Assembly (NCBI GenBank): GCA_932521025.1
Contig: OW051470.1
Location: 5,132,501 to 5,196,500, forward strand
Origin: Oscheius onirici
Lineage: Eukaryota; Nematoda; Chromadorea; Rhabditida; Rhabditidae
Reading direction: 5' to 3'
DNA: 64,000 nt
Translations under genes and position numbers: made by a program
Shown: one piece after another, positions 23,459 to 35,511 of the stretch
Position numbering within the stretch: the first letter of the stretch is position 1
Layout of the letters: each line of letters starts with the position of its first letter
Notes under the pieces: generated by a model
Told to the model about the DNA's origin: nothing
Seen by the model: only the letters and a program-made list of their open reading frames with translations
Database searches by the model: none

Positions 23459-26400
23459 TACTGAGGTGGGTTAAGTTCTGGAAGAATTCGAGGTTCTAGT
23501 GTGATGGAAAAGAGAAGAAAAAAAACTGAGGCTTCGTCTATCTCTCTAACCATTCCTTTTATCCTGGCCCTCTCCACATTATCAGTCAAAGCCGTCATTA
23601 TACAAGAGAGACTACTCCTATTGGAGAGAGAACCGTCTTGGTGGACTACGAAAGAGAGATAACGAGACAGAATGAATCAGTCGAGAAAGGAGCACAGGAA
23701 CTGACGTAGAACCGGGTCATACTCTTGATAACATTCCCATCTGACCTTAGATCCAATCTTTAAAGGGAAAGACTGTTTGTCCACATACTGTGGGCGGAGA
23801 AGGCGTTCAAGCATAACGAGTAACGTGACAGTCAAGATCGAACATCGAAAGTCGGCTGTAGAAGGAAACTGAAGAGACAGTCGATGGCAGAACAATTGGG
23901 CAAGCATATAGTGTAAGAATGATACGAGCTGACCACTGCGAAAGACGATTGAAAGAGAGTCCAGACTAAATAAACTTTTAAACTAAAAGTGGAAGAGACG
24001 CGATAGTTCTTTCTCTTAGGGTTCCTTTTAAAGACCATCTCGTGAGGAAATTACGAATGTACAAACCACATGTCCAACTGATCAACTTCAATCGCGTCTT
24101 CTTTGCGCATGCTTGAGCGGGGGTGTTAGAGTCTGGTTGTTGCGAGAGGTGGTGAAATGAAACATGGGTTATTAGTTACATCGAAATGATCTTACTGGAT
24201 AGTTTTGTTAAATAAAAATACCTGAAGTTATGAATTATGTATCAAGAATAAGAAAACTATTTTCTATGTTTTTGGGCTAAAATCACAATCACAAGAACAT
24301 AATTTCGCTTCGACTGTCTTTAGAATTGTCCGACTAGATCGTATTGTCGTCAACAACTCTAAAGCGAAGAGCGCAAATCACAAACCAGTTGCACTCCATA
24401 GGGAATGTCTGGACAGAAGGTCAAGATGTTTCAGGTGTCTAGAAAAACACCAGTTGTGGCAAAAATAATGTGTGTACTGACGGTACCCATATCCGCGAAA
24501 TATTGAACATAGGTTAATTCTTGAAAACAATATTTGGTCGAGAGGTGGTTTGTTTGGACTGAACTTTCTCGTATCAAATTTGCATAATCGCCCTGACAAA
24601 CATTTTATAAGAACAGAATAAGTTCAGTACGGAAAACTTTTTCAGTAACAGGCCAAAGTGAGCGTGAGAACGGGTTGATCGCGGTAAAAGTGTTAGTGGT
24701 GCCTGGCTGAGAGAATGAAGAAGAAGACGTCATCAGATCAGAAAGACACTGTTTCGGAAGAAAACGGAGCGAAAAGTTTCATGGAGATTTATTTAGAAAC
24801 ACTTTGAATGGAAGATTACTCAGTAAATTAGAATGAAAATGTGAAAAGGGAAAAGTACCTATTTCCTAGGTAATCAGTCTGGCAACGTCTTTTAATAAGA
24901 TGAAATCGTTCACAGGACGATCTGTGTGAATGTTAAAGCTTCCACGTCTTTATCAGTCTGTGTCTAAAAGTTCATCGATAAGGAAACTTTCGCTACCGTC
25001 GAGGACAACAGATAGACTCTGCTACTAAAATCTATATTGAAGAATAAAAGGCAGAAGGATAATCAGTCAGCGATCAACGCCGTTCGGGTGACAGATATTG
25101 CAGGCGCGCACTAAGGGCGAAAAGCACTGACGACATTGGTCGGTCTGGGAGAGACAGAAGATAAATTGACTAGCAGATGACGGTCACTTTCTGGTATGTG
25201 ATCATGAATTGTTTCTGGCTTCAGTCTGAATGATCTCTATTCTAACAGTCCTCGAAAAATAAAAAGCAGAAAACCGTGTCATCCTTCTTTTCTTGCACAA
25301 GACGGTTGTTTGTGCAAAATTCGGTTCCAGAGGCTATTTATAGTGGAAAAATATCCAAGCAAAGCAGATAATTGTAGAGACGACGAAACTGTATGACGCT
25401 TGGTAATTGAGGCTGAGTCACATGGAGGATATTCAAAAGATCGCGATCAGACTCGTAAGAACTCGAAATACCATGTCAAGGCGGAATATGATCAGCATCA
25501 AAATGATTCGGTTAGATTCTGCAAAATAGTAAACGCGCACAAGTGACACAGTAAGACAAAACAGGCGTCAATGAATAGAATTTTTGAACACAATGTGAGG
25601 ATAAGGGCCTAATGAGAACAGAACCGCTGCAAATTTGTTACACTAAAGAAAGTCTATTGTCTAGAGTTCATTGACAAGAGTCAAAAATAGAATCCTCAAA
25701 CCTATTCTTGTTTTTCCTACTACCTTCTTTACATTGACTCATTTAGCCAAACCATGAGATCTTGATAGCGACTGCCGAAACCTCCATGTGATCTACGTGT
25801 TATGTTATGTCTAGAGAGAGATATTGTGGATAGTTGACTAAGCGACAATTCGTGCTTTTTCAGCATCATCGCGAGCGAGAGATAAATGAAGATAGAAACC
25901 GGGTGGTAGGAAGCTTTTTCTGGAATGAGTAGAGAGAAAAATCGAGAGTCGTAAATTGTCACAATCTAGAGCTACTGTGTAGGTTTTTAACAGAGCTGAT
26001 AAGAGTTATCTGATAGAGAGCTCCGGGGCAGACAATAGAAACTAGAAGACTATGACGGGTTAGTGGGCAAGCAAACAACTTCAGAGGACGCAATGTGACA
26101 AAATACTTGAAATGAAATTCTTGAAAGGAGGAGGTAGGGAGCATGATACAAACTGTCCAACTCTCAACAATAGAAGGATTTGTAGTCGCCACTCTTTGAT
26201 CATTTTAACAAGAATGTGAAACATGGTTTTTTGGTCGTTTGAACGCTCCGTATAAATTTATTAGAAAGAAGTGACTTTAGTTCTCCAGATAGACCACTAT
26301 CAAAGTGCAAAATTCTTTGCGAAGCACAAGTTTTTGTTTTTTGACCAAAAAACTATTTTCTTCAAGAAGATCATTGTGCCTGTCTTTATTTGTTTGACTG

Positions 26401-28115
26401 CGGACAGTCAGGATTATAACCATTCAACTATGAAGAAATAGAACCGGTCAGCCTACTTTGAAGGTGCAAAAAGTCACAAAGTTAGATTTTCCCGGGTTAC
26501 ACGGAATATAAATAGAGTCTAGGTGAAATAATGAAAGGGTGACTGTCTGAGAACCTTGTCTATTGACATTCGCTTGTATTGCCATGCAGTATCGGCCCAA
26601 ACAGTTAAACGGTCAGATGATTCTGACTGGCAACATTTAACAACAATCTTTGGCTATCAAGATGGGGGAGTAGAGGAATAAAACATAGAAAAGAAACTCA
26701 CAGCTTGGCCGAACAATTTGTTGCCCATCGTTACCAAAAATACGGTAGTAACAGGCTACCACCCGGGCACGGGTTCTATCCCGCCGGTCGTCGAGAAAAT
26801 TTTGACCTCTCGCGTCATCGGGAAGAAGACAACAGGCAAGCGGAATTTACACCTAGCGATCTGTGATCACGTCTTGTTTCGGAAGGAACAGTTCGTGAAA
26901 CGGTCTGAACCGCATGATCTCCGCAAAGAGTTCACACTGTCGGTTTTCGCACTTTTCACGTGAAAAGAAGCAATTGTCCAGACTTCATGTTTTACAAAAG
27001 ATAAGTATTAGGTATAGAGAGACCCTGTGTAAAGTCGCTCTTTCTACTACTCTACTCTCTACATATATATGCTACCAAAAAATTTCAGAGGATCTGGTTC
27101 GAAAGAAATTGTTTGATTCTTTTATAGGAACAGCAGTGTAAGAATGTTAGGAATTAAATGACAGCGCTGATTCTTGTTATTACAACAGAATGTTACCCCC
27201 AATGGGAAACAACATAGCTAACTGCTGGAAATTTGGAAACAAAAAGAAGAAAGAGGGACAAGCTAAACCGCAGAGAAAGTGGCGTGGAGCAATCAATCAT
27301 TTAACACAGTATGGAAAATAATGGAAATAAAGTGACGATTGATATCAAGAAACCAATGGTGATGATACATGGGAGTTTTAAAGGGTCTTGTACAGGAAGA
27401 TGCTGTTTTTATACCCTCGGCTATCATAGAGGCTATTTTGTCGAAAATGGGGCAAGCAGACGTGAGTCAAGGTGTCAGTTTCTTCTGCGAAAACGGTGAC
27501 TGTCAAGGCGATCCACTATAAGCAGATTTTGAATTAGGCTAGTTTGAGAGGGAGAAAGTGGAACATTTTGAACTCCGCAGGGCTGTTTAAATACTGTTTT
27601 GAGCGTCAAAAGACAAGTTCGGTGGGTCGCGGTTCATTTGAGATCACCGGGTACGTTTGAAGCCTTCTTCTACGTCAACACGTTTACAAGTTCGAAAAGG
27701 ATCTCAATGTTGTGAGTCAGCGAGTCTCAGTAAACAAAACTTTTTGAAAAACTTCAAACATGATATGAAAGACACAAAGGCATTCGGATATACCCATAAA
27801 GGAAACAGAACAATTAAAAACCAGGTGAGAGTTAGTTGCGGAAATTGACCTATGATGCAGCTATTCATCCGTTACGGTAAATAAACATATTTTCAGGCGT
27901 AGGAAAGAGACTTCTCTTGGGAGTTAAACAATCCTATATGTAGATATCTAGGAAGTTAAAGAAAACCGACACTATTTGAAGGGTAACATCTCCAATGAGT
28001 TCACTAGAGATCGAAAAAAAAGATCTTTTTTAGAAGCAAACTAAAAAACTCGTTGTACTGAAGCAAGCGGAGTCGTATTTCGTGGAGCGATTCTTATAAA
28101 CATGCAGCAACAACG
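23459..28115. other. Gene-poor region
   Basis: About 4.6 kb with no recognisable protein. Open frames are short and have no splice-compatible partners or family resemblance. The sequence is A/G-rich on the plus strand and patchy in composition, with a small GC-rich island near 26755-26820 (ACCCGGGCACGGGTTC, CCGCCGGTCGTCG). No simple long tandem repeat was seen. It may hold decayed repeats, regulatory DNA or lineage-specific non-coding genes. Confidence 0.5.
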
Positions 28116-28407
28116 CTATACATGACGAACAAACATCATAGTCAGCTTCTGCAGACATGATTCACAATTAGAAAATGTTCCGAGAAAACAACGGTCCACC
28201 CACTCGTTGTTTGCAAGAATGGCTAGGTTTGAAATGAAAACGAACCTGACAAAAAATCTCTTCTTCAAATGACGACTCTTCATCATAATGACAGTGTCCA
28301 CTACTGCTGCTCAGTGACGAGTCGTCGTCCTGTCGAACTCCCACAATCTCGTCTACCAAAATGCGAGTGTCATGATCCTCGTCGGCATATCCACCATTAC
28401 TGGGCAT
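28116..28407 (-). CDS. Short two-exon acidic ORF, possibly truncated gene
   Basis: Exon 1 starts at ATG 28407 (MPSNGGYADEDHDTRILVDE), 6 nt after TTTTCAG, and is acidic with a serine run (DDSSLSSSSGHCHYDEESS). A GT...GCAG intron of about 94 bp keeps the frame into exon 2 (KLTMMFVRHV, stop at 28116). The product would be about 65 residues, with no recognised family. The strongly acidic, well-formed first exon looks like the N-terminus of a larger protein. The gypsy element lies just upstream on the same strand, so this could be a displaced remnant. Real transcription is uncertain. Confidence 0.4.
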
Positions 28408-28699
28408 TTTTAACTGAAAACAAAAGTTCGTCAGATGAATATTTTACGTCGCGATTTAGTTTCGGAAATTTTAGTAAGCAAGACGCTGATTCTGTTGTAA
28501 CTCCGGGTGGAGCGATTGAAAGGTAGACGACTTGTAGAAGGCGAGATCCAGAAGCAACTTTACTCCAAGACAGCTACAATACCAAAGTGCTTCTAGCTAA
28601 TTGGTAGCTAGTTATAATTATACAATACATTCGAAAATATCACAGGAGATTAAGCCATCTCGCTTCTTTGTGACACCTCCCATCTAAGTTGAACGATAC

Positions 28700-29630
28700 T
28701 TTCTCTGCTTGTCTGGAGTAGCGTCAAAGTATACGCCCGGTCTGCGGATCTTAGTAGACTGACGGAGAACGGGAGTATCATCCATCTCTTCACTTCCTCC
28801 AGTCCTTGCGGTTCCTGTTGCACCAGTTTGGGTTGAACAAGAGGCAGATCAGCTGGTAGGATGGCATGTTCCACAGTGTAGGGTTAGAGTGACGGTGATG
28901 TTCTTTTCCATCAGCCGGGATCCAAGACCTTTCGTTCCGATTGTAGAAGTAGGTGACATTGTCACCGACTTCAAACTTCTTGTCCTTGGCTCCATGATGC
29001 TTACTGTACTGATCGGCCATCTTCCTCTTGTCCCGACCTTCCTGTTGGGTCTTCTCAGCCGGTCGGAGCAGATTGTAGTTCTGAGTTTTTTTCCAATGAA
29101 GTTTTCTGCAGGAGAGCGTCCCCAGGAGACTAAACACACAGTGTGTTACGGTAGTTCAAAAGGAATGTGGTCATAGCGTCCTCAGTTCTTTCCGACGATT
29201 TGTTGAGAGACTGCTTGAGTGATAAGGTGAACTGCGCACGTGTTGAATCCCTCTCATCTTGCAGTAAACAGCAAAATCCTCAGAAGTATTGATTTTTTGA
29301 AATTGAGCGAACAAACCATTAAGTGTCTTCATCGCAGTGGCAGCAGTTGCAGTTGTCAGATGAAAGATTTCAGGCCACTTGGAGTAGGCATCAACGATTA
29401 TGATGTACATCTTTCCATGGATCGGACCAGCAAAATCCAGGTGAATTCTTTCCCAAGGTCGGTGTAAGCCAAGACGAGAGGGTAGTCTTCGTGGGAGCCT
29501 CTGCGGTCAGCTGACAATTTTCACAGTGCTTCACGTAGTCTTCGATGTGAAGATTCATGTTGATCCAAAAGACGTGCTCCATGGCCAGGGCTTTCATCCG
29601 AGAAGCGCCAGGATGACCATTGTGCAGGGA
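28700..29630 (-). pseudogene. Retrotransposon integrase remnant with core deletion
   Basis: The HHCC region ends with HCENCQL (about 29525-29505). The core has a strand like MYIIIVDAYSKWPEIFHL (about 29410-29360), where the first catalytic aspartate is expected. Between LNGLFAQFQ and SEDFAVYCKMRG (about 29330-29270) the stretch that normally carries the second catalytic aspartate is absent, and the region expected to hold the glutamate is disturbed (YHSSSLSTNRRK). This integrase should be inactive. Confidence 0.78.
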
Positions 29631-31321
29631 CTAGAAGACACGTTTTTGCAGGGAAGCAGGAATCAGAACACGGTCCTGATAGAAGGTACAGCCGTCACGG
29701 AAGAACAATAAATGTCGAATGGAGGTGTATTTCTTGAGATCCTGACTTGGTTTGCTAGGCCAAGTCTGCTCTGTTATGTAGGAGATTAGTTGAGACAGAG
29801 CGGCGTCTTGTCCGGTAGCGTGAGTGACGTCTTGAGCATCGATGGGCATCTGGTTGAGGATGCTACTGTAAATGAAGTTGGCATCTTCCTCAATGGCACC
29901 GATGACTATTTCCTCTTCGGGAACCATTTGGGAACTGATGAGACGAGAAAAAACATCAGCTTGTCCAAACGAGGTCGTATTACGGTATGCGATTTTTAAA
30001 TCATAACCCAAGAGAGTTAGGCACCAGCGCTGGAGCCTATTGGCTGTGTAGACCGGGATGCCAGACTTTGAACCAAAAATGCTGAGCAGCGGTTTGTGGT
30101 CAGTGAGCAAGAGGAAACGTCGTCCGTGGATGAAACGGTGAAACTTCTTGACTGCGAATACGAGAGCCAGTCCCTCCTTCTCGATCTGTCCGTGTTTACG
30201 TTCTGCAGCGTTGAGAGAGCGACAGATGTGATAGACAGCTTTCTCCGAACCATCAAGGAAGCGATGAGACAGAACCGCACCAATTCCATAATTGCTGGCA
30301 TCGGCAGCGACAATGATAGAGACGGGTCGTAGTGGGCCAGATGAAGTTCCGAGCTAAGAGTTTTCTTGGCTCGATTGAACATGTCGTCACATTCCTTACA
30401 CCAGACGAATGGCACATCTTTCCTCGTTAGGTTGCCCATCGGCTCACGAAGTGTACGAAATTCCGGGATGAACGAATTATAGAAACTGAGCATTCCGAGG
30501 AAGGAACGCAGCTGAGAGACATCTTTTGGGACAGGCATGTCATTAATTGATTTAATTTTCAGCGGGTCCGGCTTCCTTCCATCCGCGGAGATGACGAAAC
30601 CCAGGTAGTTGAGCGACGGGACAGCAAAGCGGTACTTTCCGATCCAAAGGTGAAAACCATATTGCTGGATGCGCGATAGCAAGGCCTCCAAATTGTCGGT
30701 GTGCTCCTCCAGAGTTCGGCCAGTCACAATTACGTCATCCATGTAGGCTGCAGTAGACTTCAGACCTGAGATCATTTGGTCCATGATCTTTTGGAAAATT
30801 CCCGGGGCAGTCTTCACTCCAAATGGCAGACGGTTGTATTGGAAGAGACCTCTGTGAGTGTTGATTGTGAGAAGCTTCTTCGACTCATCCGAAATTTCGA
30901 CTTGCAGATAAGCATCAGCAAGGTCGATCGTCGAGAAGACAAATCCACCATTCAGCTTGGAGAGTACGTCCTCCACAGACGGAAGAGGATGTTTGTTCGG
31001 CTGAAGAGACTCGTTGAGACCCGTGGAATAATCGTTGCAGAGTCGGATTGTTCCATTTGCCTTGCGGACCACGACGATCGGTGCAGCCCATTCCGAGAAT
31101 TCTACCGATGAGATAACATCCAAAGCTAGCAGACGATCAATCTCTCGATCCAACAGTTCCAGCGAAGCGTGAGGAACTGGTCTCTTTTGGGTGAAAATAT
31201 GAGCAGCGTCCTGTTTGAGATTTATGACGTCTTCGGTCTTTTTGCATAGTCCGAGAAATTCGTCGAAGACTTTCGGGAGCTTCTTCATCATTTTCTCGGC
31301 GAGGGTTTTTTTTTGTACCAT
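29631..31321 (-). pseudogene. Retrotransposon reverse transcriptase and RNase H
   Basis: The reverse transcriptase is open from about 31321 and has FSTIDLADAYLQVEI, LPFGVKTAPGIFQ and the catalytic YMDDVIV. A frameshift near 30320-30340 moves the RNase H part (LTDHKPLLSIFGS and RNTTSFGQADVFSRL, 30110-29631) into another frame. The RT palm residues look intact, but the RT-RNase H join is broken. Confidence 0.88.
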
Positions 31322-31499
31322 TGGTGTTCAGCATCCGGATGGTATAGCTCTCCAGACGGTTCAGTGCATCCGCGAAGAACGGTACTTGCGTGAGCCAGGG
31401 TGCTCCAACCAGATCCAGTTTCGAAGTGACGTAGGCGTAACCGGAATCGAGAGAGTTTCTTTCATATATCTTTCATATCTAAAATATGCCCTTTGGGGA

Positions 31500-32830
31500 C
31501 AAAATCGTGACGGGACCAATGCCAAATGGTCCCGCAGCGGTTGCACTTGTTTACCTGATCCCGGAGGCCAAATCTTCATCCGATCCCGGAGGCGTAACCG
31601 GAACCGACAGTATCAGCAAGCGTGAACGTCACCTTGACTTGACTCTTCCCAAACAATCGATCGGTGTACCATTGGCACTGGTCAGGCGAGCAGTTTTCTT
31701 CTAGGGTTGGTGTGCCAATTCTGTTCCAGGTCTTTTCCGAGATGAGGGTCACCTCATCTCCTGTGTCGATTTGTAGGGAGATATGGGCGCCTTTTATGAG
31801 GACAGCTGCATGATGTTGGTCTTTCGAGCCCAATTTTGCAATGACAGCTCTGTTCGTCAACGGTCTCTTCTTCGACTTCTGGTACGTTGGAGTAGACTTC
31901 AGATTGTTGCGGCAGTCGACCTTCCAGTGGTTTCCCTGACAGATGGGACAGGGTGACGGCGGCGGTCCCCTCTTCGGCTTGACCAATCCCTCGTGCTTCA
32001 GGTTCCGACTTTTTGGGTAGATGACAGCTTTGATGTCTGGTGTTTCGACAGCCAGAGCATCCTCTTTAGTTTTTTTTCCAGGCGTAGTAGTCGGTATACA
32101 GTTCGTCGATCGTGGTCTCCTTGGGTTCCTCTCAAGAATGTGAATGAATCTGATACGGTATTCAGCATGGTGATCATCTTCAGTGTCTGGAGCTCGTTGA
32201 CTTTCATTGTAGTGAGTTGAGCGGACGAGGCAGCTGCCTTGATTTTGTTGACCAGAGTGATGAGATCCGTGTCATAGGGATGTTCCAGATTGAAGAAGTC
32301 GAGACGTCTACGGAAAAGAGACTTCTTACAAAAAATTGAAGGCTTTTGATGACGTCGTTCGGCATGTTACTCTTATCGAAATGGTCGTAGCAGCTGTCGT
32401 CCAGTAGATCAACCAGAAGACACGTCTTCTGTTGCTCGCTGAGACCAGATCCTTCGTTAGACAGCGTACTTTTGGTCCTGTTGATCCACTTCTCGATTCC
32501 TTCTTCTTCGTCGGGGAAAACTTTCGCATGGACTGTTTGAGACGAGCGTACAAAGTGGTAGAAGTCGTCCCTTCTGTCTGCTGGAAACGAGACTTGCTCC
32601 ATGAGAAGGCGATTCTGCTCCAGTAGCTTCTCCACGGAACCATAGAAGAATTGTTGTTTCCCGTCGAATTCGAATCCTGATCGCCAGTTGTTGTAACTCC
32701 TTGTACCAACGCACTTGGTGACACTACCCGCCGCGCTAGTTTGGGTTTACGTTTGGGATTCAAAATTGCTAACGTGGAAAATAGGCTGAAGAAGTTGGAT
32801 AATCGCGGAACTCGGCAACTCTTCAAGCAA
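31500..32830 (-). pseudogene. Retrotransposon gag-like and protease region
   Basis: A gag-like segment is open at 32635-32204, helical and charged (FPDEEEGIEKWINRTKSTL). Other frames around 32826-32326 carry overlapping pieces. A CCHC-type zinc knuckle CPICQGNHWKVDC lies at about 31945-31905 and an aspartic-protease-like DTGDEVTLIS at about 31770-31740. The pieces lie in different frames or are separated by stops, so no single gag-pol reading frame survives. Confidence 0.75.
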
Positions 32831-33700
32831 GGCCGCTAGTCCTTTTGGGTGTTCTTCAGAAAAAAAACCTCAAGGCCAGTTTTCGCACTGTCTCGAAGTG
32901 TAAAGCCGTTTTCAAGAAAGGTCATCAGACAGAATGGTAACATAAAAAAAAACTAAAAAAAGATTCGAAATTGCATCTTTCCTGGCAGCAATGGTCATGT
33001 AAGGTACTGATAGGACTGTCTAGTCAGGCCCGAAAAGGATTGGCAGTGAATGGCACGAACTCAGTGGCATATCAGTTGCTGTTGCCTTTTTACAGCGAGA
33101 AGGGACACTGAATCAATATGATAAGAAAAGAACAGAGAAAGCTCATTCCGAACAGCGGTCTGTCGAGTCTTTAATTACAAGAAGGGCAAACCGTATCATC
33201 TCCGGAATTCATTGCAATCTTCTCTGCTTGATAACAGCTAATTTTAGTGTTTTCGACATTTGCAGAAGGTGGAATTTGAATGGTTTCTGATAGGCGAATA
33301 AGTTTCAAAAGATTTGGTACAATAGAGGACACCGCACAAAAACAATTTTAATCTAAAAACAGCTGGTCTAACCTTTTGTTACTTCGGATACCTACCAGTA
33401 AGAAGAAACTAATAGACGAGTAAAAATCTAAAAAACGTACTAACAAAGGGAGAAAACATCACGACAGAAAGGATAGTGGTGCATGCTGACCGTGAAACAA
33501 GAACTCTTCATACCTAGTAAAAACTTTATTGTGCAAAAACCATATATGATATGTTTGTGACAAAATAGCGTTGTGACATGGAATTGTGTGCATGGCACCT
33601 CACATTGTACAAATAAAATAACTTTCTGAATTATAAAACGGTAAAACTGATAGAATTCTCGTATTGGTTAAAGTACGAGTTGGTGAAAAAAGAGGGTAAA
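32831..33700. other. Spacer between gypsy element and BCKDHA
   Basis: About 0.87 kb of A/T-rich DNA without a recognisable gene. A minus-strand AATAAA (plus-strand TTTATT at 33525-33530) lies about 170 nt past the BCKDHA stop and may be its poly(A) signal. No long terminal repeat was identified here. Confidence 0.45.
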
Positions 33701-35389
33701 TTACTTAGTAAGGAATCGATGCAGAGGATAGTTGCTGCCGTATTCGGCGAGATGCTCATCCAACTCTTGTCTCTGACGACGCAACTTCTCCGGAACATCC
33801 TTGTAAACTCCTTCGAACAGCTCGTGATAGTGGCTGAGCGTTTCCTTCTCCGCATCTCCGAAGGCAGTCAGAACACGTTTCTTGGCCTCTTTCTGCCACT
33901 GCTTTTCGTCCTCATCGGACCACCATTCACGTTCGGTGATGTAGCGCTTGAAACGAGTAATCGGATGATCCTTATCGCCCCAGGTCTCCACTTCTTTGGC
34001 AGTTCTGAGTTGTTGAAATGAAAAGGAATAAGAAAAAGTACCTGTAAGCGGTAGAGTCATCACTTGTCGAATGATGTCCAAGACGGTAGGTCATAGCCTC
34101 GATAAGGACAGGCTTGTTTTGAAGAGCCAACTCACGAGCAGCTTTTGTAGCATTGTAGACAGCGAAGACGTCGTTCCCATCAACTCTGAAACCTTTTTTT
34201 TTTGAGAAAGAGAAAACTGACCTGATAGTGTGTAGTCCATATCCGGGTCCTTTGCCAGCAATACCATCTCCAGCATACTGTTCACTCGTCGGAGTGCTGA
34301 TAGCATATCCGTTGTTGCGGCAGAAGAAAATGACCGGACAGCTGAGGGTAGCGGCAAAGTTGAAGGCGGCATGAGCATCACCCTCTGAAGCAGCTCCGTC
34401 TCCGAAATATACGCAAACAATACGATCGTTGTCCGGCTGACGTTTGAAAGCATACGCACTTCCGACAGCCTGTTTCAAATATAATTACAAAAACAGTGAT
34501 TGTAAAACCTGTGGAAGCTGAGTAGTCAGAGGACTGGAAATTGTGACAAAGTTGTGCTCAGCAGATCCGTAGTGAACAGGCATCTGCTTTCCTTTTCCAA
34601 TATCCTTGTTGTTTCCATAGCATTGATGCATGAACTGCTCCATCGGGAATCCTCTCCACATCAAGACACCAACTTCACGATACTGGCCGTAGACAAGATC
34701 AGTGTTTTTCAGAGCGGCAGCAGATCCAATGTGGTTTCCCTACACATTTTGGAGTTTCTAAATGGTTGGAAAAAGCGTACCTCCTCGCCGTAGTTGGTCA
34801 TGTAGAAGGAGATTCTTCCCTGACGCTGCGAGTCGTAGAGAATTCTGTCCATGATGTTCAACTGCGTCATATCCCGATAGATCTTCAGAGAGGTGTCCTA
34901 AATCATTTTTTTGGTGTTTCATAAATTTAGTGTTTTAGTACACAAATTTTTGACGTTATTTTGAGAGCCAAACTGGAGGGTTATTCAACAAAAAAATAAA
35001 CTAAGAGCGTTTTTTTTCGATTACCTAACGACGTTTTTCATCACTGAAACGATAAAATAGAAGCAAGTGTTATGGCTTATGCAAAAAAAAAAGAACAGAC
35101 CTTGTCAAACTTGGGATCTTGAGAAGCGTCAATTATCTTTCCCTCGGCATCGGTAACACGGTAGATTGGAACAGCTGGAATCTTTGTGGAATCGAATATC
35201 TCCAGTTTCTCAGTGAAAGCAGCCTCAAAAAATTGCTAATTGAATTGAAATAATGAGAAAAACCTTTCTGTATCCCAGATACTTCTGACTGAATTCCTTG
35301 AGACGGAACTCGTCCGTCGTGGTGGCAAGACGTCTACGAGCGATGCCAGCTACTCCAGTGGAACTTCTACTAATCGCCCTGCTCAGCAT
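33701..35389 (-). CDS. BCKDHA: Branched-chain 2-oxoacid dehydrogenase E1 alpha, mitochondrial
   Basis: This is the alpha subunit of the thiamine-diphosphate E1 component that decarboxylates the 2-oxoacids of leucine, isoleucine and valine in the mitochondrial matrix. The start at 35389 gives a short Arg/Ser-rich presequence ([20 protein letters not shown]) and is 11 nt after ATTTCAG. The thiamine-diphosphate motif runs from [10 protein letters not shown] to CRNNGYAIS (about 34420-34310). The regulatory phosphorylation loop [15 protein letters not shown] is complete (about 34095-34050), so control by BCKD kinase is likely conserved. The protein ends [10 protein letters not shown]. About seven exons; introns are mostly 40-60 bp with one of about 200 bp near 34900-35100. 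The start is 122 bp after the RMND1 stop on the same strand. Confidence 0.96.
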
Positions 35390-35511
35390 GACTACCTAGC
35401 CTGAAATAAGAAACGTGGAACGACATAGAAAAGAATTAAGAGAATTGAAAAGGGATCGATAACCCTCCTAGGAGAGCAGTAATTAGAAACCTTGGAGAAT
35501 GTTTATTACGT

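Larger units (their letters stand above)
28660..32830 (-). mobile_element. Degenerate Ty3/gypsy LTR retrotransposon
   Basis: On the minus strand the parts come in Ty3/gypsy order: gag-like region, CCHC knuckle, protease, reverse transcriptase, RNase H, integrase. Protein domains are easy to read but are split over several frames. I could not find long terminal repeats, a primer-binding site or a target duplication, so the edges are estimates from the coding parts. The element is about 4.2 kb, a little short for the class. It is not expected to be active because of frameshifts and a deletion in the integrase. Confidence 0.9.

Noticed and set aside
26700-26800. Possible tRNA or SINE: CTTGGCCGAAC followed by GGTTCTATCCC in a GC-rich island
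   Set aside because: The B-box has mismatches at key positions, and no stems or other copies were seen, so the support is too weak for a feature.
28640-32900. Long terminal repeats of the gypsy element
   Set aside because: I compared both flanks by eye and found no convincing direct repeat, so none is annotated.
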